Below, in pieces: positions 1-8,155 of a stretch of 64,000 nucleotides of DNA. A program made the position numbers and the translations under genes. The notes beneath the pieces are model-generated. The model ran no database searches, was not told the DNA's origin, and saw only the letters and a program-made list of their open reading frames with translations. Source of the DNA: Rummeliibacillus suwonensis. GTDB taxonomy: Bacteria; Bacillota; Bacilli; Bacillales_A; Planococcaceae. Location: positions 2,293,078 to 2,357,077 of the forward strand of contig NZ_VCBL01000001.1 in NCBI RefSeq assembly GCF_007896435.1, read 5' to 3'. The stretch's first letter is position 1. The number at the start of each line of letters is the position of its first letter.

Positions 1-746
1 GCCACTACTGGTACACGTACACAAGTTGCAGCAACAGGGAAATCTGGCGCATGCATGATTTTTTTCGTTTCATTGATCATTTTCATCTCTTCATATGTGA
101 AACCATTTTCTGTGAACACATCAATTTGTGGAATGACATTACGAGCGATTGGATAATGTTTTTTATCCCCTTTTACAGGTAAAATATGTGCTTCTACATC
201 TTTTGGATGATCAAATTGTAAGCTTTGTTCTTTTAATTCATTGATTGCACTTATCCCTGATCCTGACACGGCTTGATATGTAGAAACGATTAAGTTATTC
301 AACCCAAATGCTTGGCGGATTGGTTCTAATGCTGCAACCATTTGAATAGTTGAACAGTTTGGATTTGCAATAATTCCTTTGTGTTTTGCTATATCTTGTG
401 GATTTACTTCTGGAACAACTAAAGGAACCTCTGGATCCATACGGAATGCACTTGTATTATCAATCACAACTGCGCCACGTTCTGCTGCAGCTGGTGCTAA
501 CGCTTTAGAAACTGAACCTCCTGCGCTAAATAATGCAATATCTACTCCTTCAAAAGCCTCTGGAGTAGCCTCTTCTATCGTGTATGTTTGACCATTAAAT
601 GTAATGTCTTTGCCAGCGGAACGTTTTGAAGCGAGTAGCTTTAGTTTTCCAACCGGAAATTCACGCTTTGCAAGCTGCTCCATCATCTTTGTTCCTACTG
701 CTCCTGTAGCGCCTACTACTGCTACTGTATATTCTTTAGTCATCAT
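1..746 (-). CDS. asd: Aspartate-semialdehyde dehydrogenase, partial (C-terminus outside window)
   Basis: Reduces aspartyl phosphate to aspartate semialdehyde, the branch point to lysine/diaminopimelate/dipicolinate and to methionine/threonine; cytoplasmic. The N-terminus reads [17 protein letters not shown] with the NADP-binding GATGAVG motif at about residues 12-18. The catalytic cysteine is in ANPNCST (Cys131). The frame runs off the left edge, so roughly the last quarter of a usual 330-350 residue protein is missing. Two adjacent ATGs (746 and 743) follow a GAGGAG ribosome site; 746 has the better spacing. It sits directly after dpaA/dpaB, as in B. subtilis, so the enzymes for the precursor and the product dipicolinate are neighbours. 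The family call is secure. Confidence 0.96.
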   Translation of the reverse strand, partial: MMTKEYTVAVVGATGAVGTKMMEQLAKREFPVGKLKLLASKRSAGKDITFNGQTYTIEEATPEAFEGVDIALFSAGGSVSKALAPAAAERGAVVIDNTSAFRMDPEVPLVVPEVNPQDIAKHKGIIANPNCSTIQMVAALEPIRQAFGLNNLIVSTYQAVSGSGISAINELKEQSLQFDHPKDVEAHILPVKGDKKHYPIARNVIPQIDVFTENGFTYEEMKMINETKKIMHAPDFPVAATCVRVPVV

Positions 747-782
747 ACATCTCTCCTCAACGATTCATTCGATAATGGCGCT

Positions 783-791
783 ATTGTACCA
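783..791 (-). promoter_or_regulatory. Candidate sigma-A extended -10 promoter for asd
   Basis: On the minus strand TGGTACAAT is an extended -10 box (TGn plus TACAAT) about 37 bases before the asd start. No good -35 box is visible at 16-18 bases upstream. It would give asd vegetative expression independent of the sporulation genes upstream. Inferred from sequence only. Confidence 0.45.
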
Positions 792-822
792 TAATTCGCA
801 AAAAATTCATATAATAATTTCA

Positions 823-1410
823 TTATTTAGTATATTGAATCAATAAAGGCTGCAATTGTTTCTTTTCCAAAGCCGCTTCAATTGTAGCTGTTAGCTGCGG
901 AAAATTAGAAATCAGAGAATTCGGCTTATTGATTGGATCATCTTGCCCAAATGGTATAAAAAAGATATTTTTTGTATTTAATAATTTCATGACATTTACT
1001 CCATTTAAGCCAAGCGCATCATTTGTAGAAATTCCTAAGACGACTGGACTGCCATTACGTAAAGTCGCTTTTGCCGCCATCAATACAGGTGAATCCGTCG
1101 AGGCATTTGCAAATTTACTAATGGAATTGCCTGTCATAGGGGCAATGACCATACAGTCTAATGGATTAGAAGGACCAAAAGGTTCCGCTTCTACTATACT
1201 TTTAATAATTTTATGACCAGCCAATGTTTCAATTTTTTCAGTCCACTCTTCACCCGTACCAAAGCGAGTAGCGGCCGTCAGCACCGAATTTGTTATAATC
1301 GGCACTACTGTTGCCCCTTGCTCAGTTAGAGAGGAAATTTTAGGTATAACATCTGCGTAAGTACAGTGTGAGGCAGTGATGCCAAATCCTATGCGTTTTC
1401 CCTTTAACAT
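823..1410 (-). CDS. dpaB: Dipicolinate synthase subunit B (SpoVFB)
   Basis: Flavoprotein-like subunit of dipicolinate synthase, which oxidises 4-hydroxytetrahydrodipicolinate to dipicolinic acid in the mother cell for transport into the forespore. The 195-residue protein starts MLKGKRIGFGITASHCT, a flavoprotein-fold N-terminus, and contains the family stretch VIAPMTGNSISKFAN near residue 90. Its length is normal for the family. The start is one base after the dpaA stop with a GGGGAGGAAT ribosome site inside the dpaA end, so the two subunits are translationally coupled. Expression is probably late sporulation only, through the sigma-K-like promoter before ylmC. Confidence 0.96.
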   Translation of the reverse strand: MLKGKRIGFGITASHCTYADVIPKISSLTEQGATVVPIITNSVLTAATRFGTGEEWTEKIETLAGHKIIKSIVEAEPFGPSNPLDCMVIAPMTGNSISKFANASTDSPVLMAAKATLRNGSPVVLGISTNDALGLNGVNVMKLLNTKNIFFIPFGQDDPINKPNSLISNFPQLTATIEAALEKKQLQPLLIQYTK

Positions 1411-1411
1411 A

Positions 1412-2218
1412 TCATTCCTCCCCTAGTTCATTATTTTTTCGTATAATAATTTGTGCCAGTAAATCAGCTGCATCCTGTGGAAAATACTTTCCAGGCAAGC
1501 CCGGGAGTAAATAATAGCTGAGTTGTTCGTTACTTTTCACATTTAAACAGCCCGGTGCTGATGCCACATCGAATATTTTGGTTTCTTGATCTAAGAGCTG
1601 ATAAAATTCATCCGTAAGCCATTTATTGGGGATTGTATTGATCAAATAATAAGATTCTTTTATATTTTTAGGAATCAGTTGCGAGGCAACATACCCGTAT
1701 GCAATGGCTTCTTGGATTTGACTATTTGAGCGCGCTAATATGTGCACATTTGCCCCTAATTTATGCAGCATATAGGCAAGCATTTTCGCCACTCTTCCAA
1801 ATCCTGTAATATAAAAAGATTTTCCATAAACAGAAGCAGATTCAAGCTCATAAAATGCACATAGCATTCCCTCTGAAGTTAGTCTTGCATTGAGCCAGAT
1901 ATAAGATTCATCCTGTAAATAATAGATGACATGATCTTCTTTTAAAGATCGAAGTTCTTGCTGCAAACTTTGATTGCTTTTCCCAACGAATATGGCCGTA
2001 TCCTCCGACAATGATTCAAAAGCAGATTTAGGCAAATCAACAGCGTGAATGGGCAAAACAATTCTTTGAGGTTTTTCAGTGACAATAATCTGTTGGACCT
2101 CTTCATTCCAGTTGTCCGTATACTTATAAATGACATTTTCAAAATCCAACGAAAGGCGCAATGCTAATTCTTTAAAGCGTAAGTCTTTTCCTAAAATTAG
2201 CCACGTTTCTTTACTCAT
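1412..2218 (-). CDS. dpaA: Dipicolinate synthase subunit A (SpoVFA)
   Basis: NAD(P)-binding subunit of dipicolinate synthase, partner of the DpaB flavoprotein subunit. The 268-residue protein carries the dinucleotide-binding motif GFGRVA at residues 139-144 followed by a helix rich in Ala/Leu, as in the family. It is somewhat shorter than the roughly 297 residues of the B. subtilis protein, mostly in the N-terminal half, but no frameshift is visible. It overlaps the ylmC stop by four bases (ATGA), placing it in one operon with ylmC and dpaB. The presence of dpaA/dpaB shows that the organism makes endospores. Confidence 0.94.
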   Translation of the reverse strand: MSKETWLILGKDLRFKELALRLSLDFENVIYKYTDNWNEEVQQIIVTEKPQRIVLPIHAVDLPKSAFESLSEDTAIFVGKSNQSLQQELRSLKEDHVIYYLQDESYIWLNARLTSEGMLCAFYELESASVYGKSFYITGFGRVAKMLAYMLHKLGANVHILARSNSQIQEAIAYGYVASQLIPKNIKESYYLINTIPNKWLTDEFYQLLDQETKIFDVASAPGCLNVKSNEQLSYYLLPGLPGKYFPQDAADLLAQIIIRKNNELGEE

Positions 2219-2484
2219 TTTATATACCCCGATGTTAAAGGCTGCGTCTTTTTAAATAAAATACGATCTTCTCCAATCAGTGAAATTTCAGTCCATGGAA
2301 TGAATGATTGCATCTTTGTATCTTTTGGTTTAAAAGGCAAACGAACACCTTTATGAACCAATTCAAAGCCATAAATTTGCCCAGTTTTAGCATCCAGTAA
2401 ACATTCCGTTTCCGCCAGTAGCCCACAGCGTACCCCATCTTTTATCTGAATTAACTCTTTGCTAGCAAGCTCCGATAAGAGCAT
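2215..2484 (-). CDS. ylmC: YlmC/YmxH family PRC-barrel sporulation protein
   Basis: Small PRC-barrel protein of the YlmC/YmxH sporulation family; its molecular role is not established. The 89 residues start MLLSELASKELIQIKDGVRCG and contain the barrel pattern G-x-IYGFELV near residues 36-42 and a C-terminal WTEISLIGEDRILF strand pair. A strong AAAGGAGGG ribosome site lies seven bases upstream. It is the first gene of ylmC-dpaA-dpaB and overlaps dpaA by four bases. A sigma-K-like promoter lies about 30 bases before the start, consistent with mother-cell expression. Confidence 0.9.
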   Translation of the reverse strand: MLLSELASKELIQIKDGVRCGLLAETECLLDAKTGQIYGFELVHKGVRLPFKPKDTKMQSFIPWTEISLIGEDRILFKKTQPLTSGYIK

Positions 2485-2511
2485 TCAATCCCTCCTTTTT
2501 TCCCGTATTAA

Positions 2512-2540
2512 CAGTGTATGAAGCCTAAGCTTTTCCTGTG
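2512..2540 (-). promoter_or_regulatory. Candidate sigma-K (or sigma-E) promoter for ylmC-dpaAB
   Basis: On the minus strand the -10 region CATACACTG (2512-2520) fits the sigma-K pattern CATAnnnTR and also the sigma-E pattern CATACAnT. A CACA box (2537-2540) lies 16 bases upstream, the place of the short sigma-K -35 element. The predicted start leaves about a 20-base leader with the ylmC ribosome site. B. subtilis spoVF is known to be sigma-K controlled, so function, position and sequence agree. Not tested. Confidence 0.6.
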
Positions 2541-2543
2541 CAT

Positions 2544-2598
2544 AAAAAAACAAAGAGATCGTCAAGCAAATCTCAAGCTCGATTTGCTTGCTAATCTC
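2544..2598 (-). terminator. Intrinsic terminator upstream of ylmC
   Basis: On the minus strand a hairpin with the perfect inner stem CAAGCAAATC/GATTTGCTTG and an outer GAGAT/ATCTC pair is followed by TTTGTTTTTTT. It lies between the first mlpA terminator (2660-2705) and the ylmC promoter. It therefore acts as a second, tandem stop that isolates the sporulation operon. Confidence 0.85.
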
Positions 2599-2659
2599 TC
2601 CTACTCGTTACTTCCATTTTAAAGAGGAGACTATGCTGTCCCCTATAGGATAAAAAATG

Positions 2660-2705
2660 AAAAAAGTGGCGCAAAAGTCGTCTATTTAACGACTTTCGAT
2701 GCCAC
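2660..2705 (-). terminator. mlpA terminator overlapping the end of the gene
   Basis: On the minus strand GTGGCATCGAAAGTCGT pairs with ACGACTTTTGCGCCAC and TTTTTTC follows. The mlpA stop codon (2686-2688) sits in the loop, so the 5' arm is coding sequence for the last residues of MlpA. Confidence 0.9.
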
Positions 2706-3927
2706 CTTTAGCAGGTTGAATAACAGATTTGGCATATGGTTTTGTTAGCAACATTTGAATGACTCGATTTACACTTTCTTCATCTACAGCATGTAATTCT
2801 TGTAATGTTTGTTCTACCGTTTTTTCTCTCCCATACAAGAGTTCATTTTTGGCATTGCGATTCATAAAATCGTTCGATGTTTCAAGCCCTAGCAATAGAT
2901 TACTCTCCAATTGTTCTTTTGCATACTGTATTTCGATTGAGGATACACCATCATTCACCATTTGTTCAGTGATTTGAAGAATCGTTTCCTCAAGCATCGT
3001 AAGTTTTTCTGGTGATGTGCCTCCATATATCATAAAGGCTCCCGCATGTTCATAGGCAGTATAATAAGAAAAAATAGAATATGCTAATGCCTGCTCCTCT
3101 CGAACCTGCTGAAATAATCTGGAGGATGTCGTATCTCCTAAAATATTATTCACAACAAGCAAGCTCATTAAATCCGGATCTTTGATGGTTAATCCTTCAT
3201 ATCCAATAGCTAAATGTGCTTGTTCCGTATTACTTTCTTTTGTCGTTTGTCCCGGTAAAAACTTGGGTATTGTTTGAATGATTTTAGAATGATGATTCGT
3301 GTTGTTAAATTGATCGAATAATTCAATGATCTTATGAATCAATCGGTCTGTTATATTTCCAGCAACTGAAACGACAACTTGATCTGGTGTGTAGTGTTCA
3401 TACATATATGTTTCAATTTTATCTTTTGTAAAAGTTTCTAAAGTTTCTTCCGTCCCAAGGATAGGTGCCCCCATTGGATGATGGGGATACATGGCACTCC
3501 ATAGCCGCTCATCTACATCATCATCAGGCGTATCCTCTACCATAGACATTTCTTCAAAAATAACTTGGCGTTCTTTTTCAATGTCATCCTCGGCAAATGT
3601 CGAATGGAAGAACATATCCGTCAATAGAGTAATAGCTTCCTCTGCATGATGATCTAATGTTATAGCATAATAACAGGTGTTTTCTTTAGAGGTAAATGCA
3701 TTTAATTGTCCTCCAATCCGATCGAAGGATTCTGCAATTTCTTTCGCGGTCCTACTATGCGTCCCCTTAAATAGCATATGTTCGATAAAATGTGTAAGCC
3801 CGTTTTCTTCGGGTCTTTCATTTCCTGAACCAACATTGACCCAAATGCCCATAGCAACTGAACGCACATAAGGCAATTTTTCTGTCAATATTCGTACACC
3901 ATTTGGACATTTATACTTTGTAACCAA
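2686..3927 (-). CDS. mlpA: M16 family zinc metallopeptidase (MlpA/YmxG, processing-peptidase type)
   Basis: Cytoplasmic zinc peptidase of the M16B (mitochondrial processing peptidase-like) family. The inverted zinc motif HFIEH is at residues 46-50, with the downstream glutamate ligand in the E-rich segment EKERQVIFEEM. The C-terminal half has the usual second, inactive-like M16 domain. Its 413 residues are normal (about 409 in B. subtilis). Translation appears to start at TTG (VTKYKCPNG follows) behind the ribosome site AAGGGGG. In B. subtilis ylxY lies between pnp and mlpA; here that gene is absent. A terminator hairpin lies immediately upstream of the ribosome site, so expression needs read-through or an attenuated promoter. 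Confidence 0.93.
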   Translation of the reverse strand: MVTKYKCPNGVRILTEKLPYVRSVAMGIWVNVGSGNERPEENGLTHFIEHMLFKGTHSRTAKEIAESFDRIGGQLNAFTSKENTCYYAITLDHHAEEAITLLTDMFFHSTFAEDDIEKERQVIFEEMSMVEDTPDDDVDERLWSAMYPHHPMGAPILGTEETLETFTKDKIETYMYEHYTPDQVVVSVAGNITDRLIHKIIELFDQFNNTNHHSKIIQTIPKFLPGQTTKESNTEQAHLAIGYEGLTIKDPDLMSLLVVNNILGDTTSSRLFQQVREEQALAYSIFSYYTAYEHAGAFMIYGGTSPEKLTMLEETILQITEQMVNDGVSSIEIQYAKEQLESNLLLGLETSNDFMNRNAKNELLYGREKTVEQTLQELHAVDEESVNRVIQMLLTKPYAKSVIQPAKGGIESR

Positions 3928-3945
3928 ATAATTTCCCCCTTATGT

Positions 3946-3978
3946 AAAAAAAGGCTGCCTTTAGATTCACAGGCAACC
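3946..3978 (-). terminator. Intrinsic terminator after pnp, directly before mlpA
   Basis: Minus strand: GGTTGCC pairs with GGCAGCC, followed by TTTTTTTA. It ends only about five bases before the mlpA ribosome site. It is about 200 bases after the pnp stop. The 3979-4171 interval between it and pnp has no gene that I can see. Confidence 0.85.
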
Positions 3979-4171
3979 TCGTGATTTCGAAAATTATCTT
4001 CATAATCCTCTACATTCAAAAAATAATCGTTTTAGCAAGCATGTTTCGCTTTTATTGCTGCACATGGCAGAGTCCCCCTCGAGGTCCCTTCAATCCCGCT
4101 ATTTGAAAATTGAAAAGGCACTTTTGATTCGGGTCTTCTAGTGCTTGTCGAAACTTTAACACGCTTTGCTT

Positions 4172-6280
4172 TTATTTTTCTTGACGTTCTTTTTCTTCTT
4201 TCAATACCACTTTACGTGATAAGTTAATACGGCCTTGACGATCGATTTCAATAACTTTTACCAATAATTCATCGCCAATTTTCAAAACATCTTCAACAGC
4301 TTTTGTGCGTTCTTCTTGAATTTCAGAAATATGAAGTAAACCATCTTTTCCTGGGAAAATTTCAAGAAAAGCACCGAATTTTTCGATACGTTTGACTTTT
4401 CCCATATAATATTCGCCAACTTTTGCTTCGCGAACAATATTTTCGATAATTTCTTTTGCACGATCAATCATTTCTTCATCAGAAGAAGAGATGAAGATGG
4501 TTCCATCTTGTTCAGTATCTATTTTGACACCCGTTTCTTCGATGATTTTATTGATTTGTTTACCTCCAGATCCAATGACATCACGGATTTTTTCTGGATT
4601 TATATGAATGCTTTTGATCTTAGGTGCGTATTTTGAAAGATGATCTCTTGGTCCAGAAAGCGTAGCAAGCATAGAATCAAGAATAATCATACGGCCACGT
4701 TTTGCTTGAACTAAAGCTTCATGTAAAATTTCACGAGAAAGTCCATCAATTTTAATATCCATTTGAAGTGCTGTTACACCTTTAGCCGTACCAGCTACTT
4801 TAAAGTCCATATCACCAAGGTGATCTTCCATACCTTGTATATCTGTTAAGATTGAATAATAATCGCCTTTCTTCACAAGTCCCATTGCAATACCAGCTAC
4901 TGGTGCTTTAATAGGAACACCTGCATCCATAAGTGCTAGACATGAGCCGCAAATACTTGCTTGTGAAGTTGAACCATTCGATTCCAATACTTCAGAAACA
5001 CAACGAATTGTATATGGGAAGTCTTTTTCATCTGGTATGATTGCTGATAACGCACGTTCACCGAGAGCCCCATGACCGATTTCACGACGACCAGGTGCAC
5101 GAATTGGACCTGTTTCACCAACAGAGAATTGTGGGAAATTGTAATGATGCATGAATCTTTTTGATTCTTCAACACCTAAACCGTCAATAATTTGAACGTC
5201 GCTCAATGCACCTAATGTACAAATAGATAGCGCTTGAGTTTGTCCACGTGTAAATAGACCTGAACCGTGAGCACGTGGCAATAAGCCGACTTCAGAAGAC
5301 AAAGGACGGATTTCATCTAATTTACGACCATCTGGGCGAATCTTTTCTTCTGTTATTAAACGACGAACTTCTGCTTTGACCATCTTATCTAAAATTTGGC
5401 CTACTTGTTTTAAAGTATCTTCGTCTGCTTCTTGTTCTTCATATTTGGCGATAACTTCTGCTTTAACAGCCTCGATTGCTTCATCACGAGCATGTTTTTC
5501 ATAAGTTTGGATGGCAGCATTCATTTTTTCTTCGTACTCAGAAGTGATCGTTTCCGTTAATGCTGCATCTAATTCATGAAGAACAACTTCGATTTTTTCT
5601 TTACCTGCTTCAGCAGTTACTTTCTCTTGAAAGGCAATTAATTTTTTAATTTCTTCATGACCAAACATGATGGCTTCTAACATTGTTTCTTCTGGTACTT
5701 CTAATGCACCAGCTTCAACCATATTAATCGCGTCTTTTGTACCTGCTACTGTTAAGTTGATGATTGAATCTTTCCATTGTTCTACTGTTGGATTAACGAT
5801 AAATTGATCGTTAATCATCCCCACTTGAACGCCGGCAATCGGACCATCGAATGGAATATCAGACACCATAAGAGCTAGTGATGACCCTAGCATTGCAGCC
5901 ATTTCTGAACTACAATCGGGATCTGCTGACATGACCATCGAAATAACTTGTACTTCGTTACGAAATCCATCTGGGAAAAGCGGACGAATCGGACGGTCGA
6001 TTAAACGCGATGTTAAAATGGCTTTTTCAGAAGGACGTCCTTCACGTTTGATAAATCCTCCTGGAATCTTACCAGCAGCATATAATTTTTCTTCATAGTT
6101 TACTGTTAATGGGAAGAAATCAGCTTGTTTCGGTTGTTTAGACATTGTTGCATTACATAATACAGCTGTTTCTCCGTAGCGAACCATAACGGCTCCATTT
6201 GCTTGTTTTGCGAGCTGACCCACCTCAATTTGTAAAGGTCGTCCTGCCCATTCATAGGTAAAAACCTTTTTTTCGTTCAT
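4172..6280 (-). CDS. pnp: Polyribonucleotide nucleotidyltransferase (PNPase)
   Basis: Phosphorolytic 3'-to-5' exoribonuclease of mRNA decay and a partner of the RNA degradosome; a homotrimer. The 702 residues show two RNase PH domains (about 10-230 and 310-540), the linking helical domain, a KH domain with the [10 protein letters not shown] loop near residue 565, and a C-terminal S1 domain starting at [12 protein letters not shown]. Core active-site stretches [16 protein letters not shown] and the [10 protein letters not shown] segment are intact. Length matches B. subtilis (705). The start follows an AGAGGAG site and a recognisable sigma-A promoter lies about 45 bases upstream. Confidence 0.98.
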   Translation of the reverse strand: MNEKKVFTYEWAGRPLQIEVGQLAKQANGAVMVRYGETAVLCNATMSKQPKQADFFPLTVNYEEKLYAAGKIPGGFIKREGRPSEKAILTSRLIDRPIRPLFPDGFRNEVQVISMVMSADPDCSSEMAAMLGSSLALMVSDIPFDGPIAGVQVGMINDQFIVNPTVEQWKDSIINLTVAGTKDAINMVEAGALEVPEETMLEAIMFGHEEIKKLIAFQEKVTAEAGKEKIEVVLHELDAALTETITSEYEEKMNAAIQTYEKHARDEAIEAVKAEVIAKYEEQEADEDTLKQVGQILDKMVKAEVRRLITEEKIRPDGRKLDEIRPLSSEVGLLPRAHGSGLFTRGQTQALSICTLGALSDVQIIDGLGVEESKRFMHHYNFPQFSVGETGPIRAPGRREIGHGALGERALSAIIPDEKDFPYTIRCVSEVLESNGSTSQASICGSCLALMDAGVPIKAPVAGIAMGLVKKGDYYSILTDIQGMEDHLGDMDFKVAGTAKGVTALQMDIKIDGLSREILHEALVQAKRGRMIILDSMLATLSGPRDHLSKYAPKIKSIHINPEKIRDVIGSGGKQINKIIEETGVKIDTEQDGTIFISSSDEEMIDRAKEIIENIVREAKVGEYYMGKVKRIEKFGAFLEIFPGKDGLLHISEIQEERTKAVEDVLKIGDELLVKVIEIDRQGRINLSRKVVLKEEKERQEK

Positions 6281-6328
6281 GTATTGAACTCCTCTCTTAA
6301 AAAGAAAACCTAATCACATATACTGTTT

Positions 6329-6357
6329 ATGTTATGTAGTTACTTGTAGTTTATCAA
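6329..6357 (-). promoter_or_regulatory. Candidate sigma-A promoter for pnp
   Basis: Minus strand TTGATA (6352-6357), a 17-base spacer and TAACAT (6329-6334). It lies downstream of the rpsO terminator, giving pnp its own transcript in addition to read-through. Confidence 0.5.
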
Positions 6358-6442
6358 AAATAATAATGCTTTGCGAAACATTTCTCTAAACTTCATTTTC
6401 AAATATGACCTAGGAGGTTATGTTGTATTTTATAGGGGCATA

Positions 6443-6468
6443 AAGAAAAAGCGGGACAAGCCCGCTTT
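6443..6468 (-). terminator. rpsO intrinsic terminator
   Basis: Minus strand AAAGCGGGCTTGTCCCGCTTT followed by TTCTTTA. It is a compact GC-rich hairpin 15 bases after the rpsO stop. Confidence 0.9.
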
Positions 6469-6482
6469 CACAAAAGTGCATT

Positions 6483-6752
6483 TTATCGACGTAAGCCGAG
6501 TTTAGTAATGATTTCACGGTAACGTTGTACGTCATTTTCACGTAAATATTTTAATAAGTTACGACGACGTCCGACCATTTTGAATAAACCGCGACGTGAG
6601 TGATGATCTTTTTTGTGAACACGTAAATGTTCATTTAAGTTATTAATCTCTTCCGTAAGGACAGCGATTTGAACTTCTGGTGAACCAGTATCACTTTCGT
6701 GTGTACGGAACTCAGCAATGATTTCGTTTTTACGTTCTTTTGTTAGTGCCAT
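6483..6752 (-). CDS. rpsO: 30S ribosomal protein S15
   Basis: Primary 16S rRNA-binding protein of the central domain of the 30S subunit. The 89 residues [12 protein letters not shown]...LGLRR are full length, with the conserved [15 protein letters not shown]-like helix and the [21 protein letters not shown] rRNA-binding segment (here [15 protein letters not shown]). I chose ATG at 6752, eight bases after AGGAGG; an in-frame GTG nine bases earlier lies inside the ribosome site itself. It is followed by its own terminator and then pnp, the classic rpsO-pnp order. The leader holds a hairpin resembling an S15 autoregulatory site. Confidence 0.98.
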   Translation of the reverse strand: MALTKERKNEIIAEFRTHESDTGSPEVQIAVLTEEINNLNEHLRVHKKDHHSRRGLFKMVGRRRNLLKYLRENDVQRYREIITKLGLRR

Positions 6753-6785
6753 CCTATTCACCTCCTAAAATGAAATATCCCCTAT

Positions 6786-6826
6786 TACTGAGCAACTCGT
6801 TGGTGACTCGATGTGCCAAGTAATGG
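6786..6826 (-). promoter_or_regulatory. Candidate S15 autoregulatory leader hairpin
   Basis: In the transcript ATTACT pairs with AGTAAT, and inside it GGCA pairs with TGCT, giving a G-U pair next to a G-C pair, the type of motif S15 recognises. The hairpin ends 33 bases before the rpsO start. S15 leaders of several phyla are known to use such motifs; the match here is by eye. Confidence 0.4.
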
Positions 6827-6902
6827 TTGAGTGACAACTTTAAGTATGCCGCCTTAGAAATAGTAACATAAAGACCATATGCATGCAACTATAATCGTTG
6901 AA

Positions 6903-7850
6903 TTAACAATGGCTTAAATATTCCATAGCATGTTGTTTATCTAACTCAATTTGTGCCTTTAACGATTCAATGCCATCGAATTTTTGTTCACCGCGAAGAT
7001 ATTTATACCAATCTACTTTTACTTCTTCACCATAAATGTTTTTATCAAAGTTATTAATATATACTTCAATCGTTAAATTCTTTTCATCAGGGTTTTTAAA
7101 GGTTGGTTTATAGCCTACATTGCATACTCCATCATGCCACTCATTTTGTACTTGCAATCGTACTGCATAGACACCATTCGCAGGGATAAAAGTCCCTTCT
7201 GCCTCTTGTACGTTTGCGGTTGGAAAACCGATTTGTCGTCCACGCTTGTCCCCATGTACAACAATCCCAGGAATCTGATAAGGTCGACCAAGAAGCTCGC
7301 GTACCAGTTCCATATCTCCTTTTTCTAATGCATGTCGAATACGTGTCGAACTAATTTTATCAGAATCTTGTAGCTGTTTTTCAACTATAGATACTTCATA
7401 ATCTCCATTGCTCATTTCATGTAAATCCTTCATTGTTCCACGTCCCATCGCTCCAAATGTAAAATCAAAACCTGCGGTAACATGTTGAATATTCAAGTTG
7501 CGGATAAATACATCGACAAATTGTTGTGGACTTAATTTAGCAAAATCTGATGTGAATCGGACGACAAATACAGTATCTACCTGAAGTTCTTCTAAAATTT
7601 CTAATTTTTGGCTCAAAGGCGTAATATAAAATACTTGTTCCTTATGTTGCCCTAAAACGATCGATGGATGTGGATTAAATGTCATTACCGCAAGTTTTAG
7701 GTTTTTATCCTTTGCTTGTTTTTTTGCTTCCTCGATAACAGCTTGGTGTCCACGATGCACTCCATCAAAAAAGCCAACTGCTAAAGAATATGGACCTTCC
7801 ATTTTATCTGAACTGATCTGATAAGGATACATCAGTTGAATGACCTTCAT
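6903..7850 (-). CDS. ribF: Bifunctional riboflavin kinase / FAD synthetase
   Basis: Converts riboflavin to FMN and FMN to FAD. The N-terminal FAD synthetase (adenylyltransferase) domain shows GFFDGVHRGHQAVI (residues about 26-39) and the SSTRIRHAL motif; the C-terminal kinase domain shows KRGRQIGFPTAN and GVYAVRL. The start ATG at 7850 lies seven bases after AGGAGG and gives 315 residues, the usual size; the open frame upstream of it is repeat sequence, not protein. No FMN riboswitch is seen. In the transcript it is separated from truB by two tandem intergenic repeats instead of the close spacing typical of the cluster. Confidence 0.97.
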   Translation of the reverse strand: MKVIQLMYPYQISSDKMEGPYSLAVGFFDGVHRGHQAVIEEAKKQAKDKNLKLAVMTFNPHPSIVLGQHKEQVFYITPLSQKLEILEELQVDTVFVVRFTSDFAKLSPQQFVDVFIRNLNIQHVTAGFDFTFGAMGRGTMKDLHEMSNGDYEVSIVEKQLQDSDKISSTRIRHALEKGDMELVRELLGRPYQIPGIVVHGDKRGRQIGFPTANVQEAEGTFIPANGVYAVRLQVQNEWHDGVCNVGYKPTFKNPDEKNLTIEVYINNFDKNIYGEEVKVDWYKYLRGEQKFDGIESLKAQIELDKQHAMEYLSHC

Positions 7851-7866
7851 GTAACTGCCTCCTAAT

Positions 7867-8015
7867 AAAGTGAAACTTCGCTCAGTGGTTTTTTCACTGA
7901 GCGTTAGTTGAACCAATCGGACTTTTACAGGCAGTAGTTTCCCACTCCTACCTTCTGTTTATTACTTACACATCTTGATGGGATGGTTTACCTTTACTGC
8001 CTGTTAAAGCGGGAT
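7867..8015 (+). repeat. Intergenic repeat family, copy 1
   Basis: Layout on the plus strand: AAAGTGAAACT, a perfect hairpin CGCTCAGTG/CACTGAGCG with a T-rich loop (7879-7903), the block GAACCAATCGGACTTTTAC, an inverted pair ACAGGCAGTA/TACTGCCTGT (7927-7936 and 7995-8004) enclosing TCCCA/TGGGA, then AAAGCGGGAT. It is in tandem with copy 2 between ribF and truB and lies opposite to the direction of transcription. Confidence 0.85.
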
Positions 8016-8155
8016 AAAGTAAAACTCATTCAGTGAAATTTTTTCACTGAATGTTAGCTGAACCAATCGGACTTTTACAGGCAGTAGCTCCCATTCTTAT
8101 CTTCTGTTTTATTACTTACGCATCTTGATGGAATGGCTTACCTTACTGCCTGTTC
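8016..8155 (+). repeat. Intergenic repeat family, copy 2
   Basis: Same layout as copy 1, with the block AACCAATCGGACTTTTACAG identical. Its terminal hairpin (8027-8053) has the stem CATTCAGTGAA/TTCACTGAATG, so two base pairs differ from copy 1 on both arms. It ends TTACTGCCTGT and touches the truB stop codon (8154-8156). Confidence 0.85.

Noticed and set aside
7851-7916. N-terminal extension of RibF
   Set aside because: The added 22 residues are translated repeat sequence; the ATG at 7850 has the ribosome site and gives the family length.
7851-8153. FMN riboswitch upstream of ribF
   Set aside because: No conserved FMN aptamer stretches; the spacer is two copies of the repeat family.
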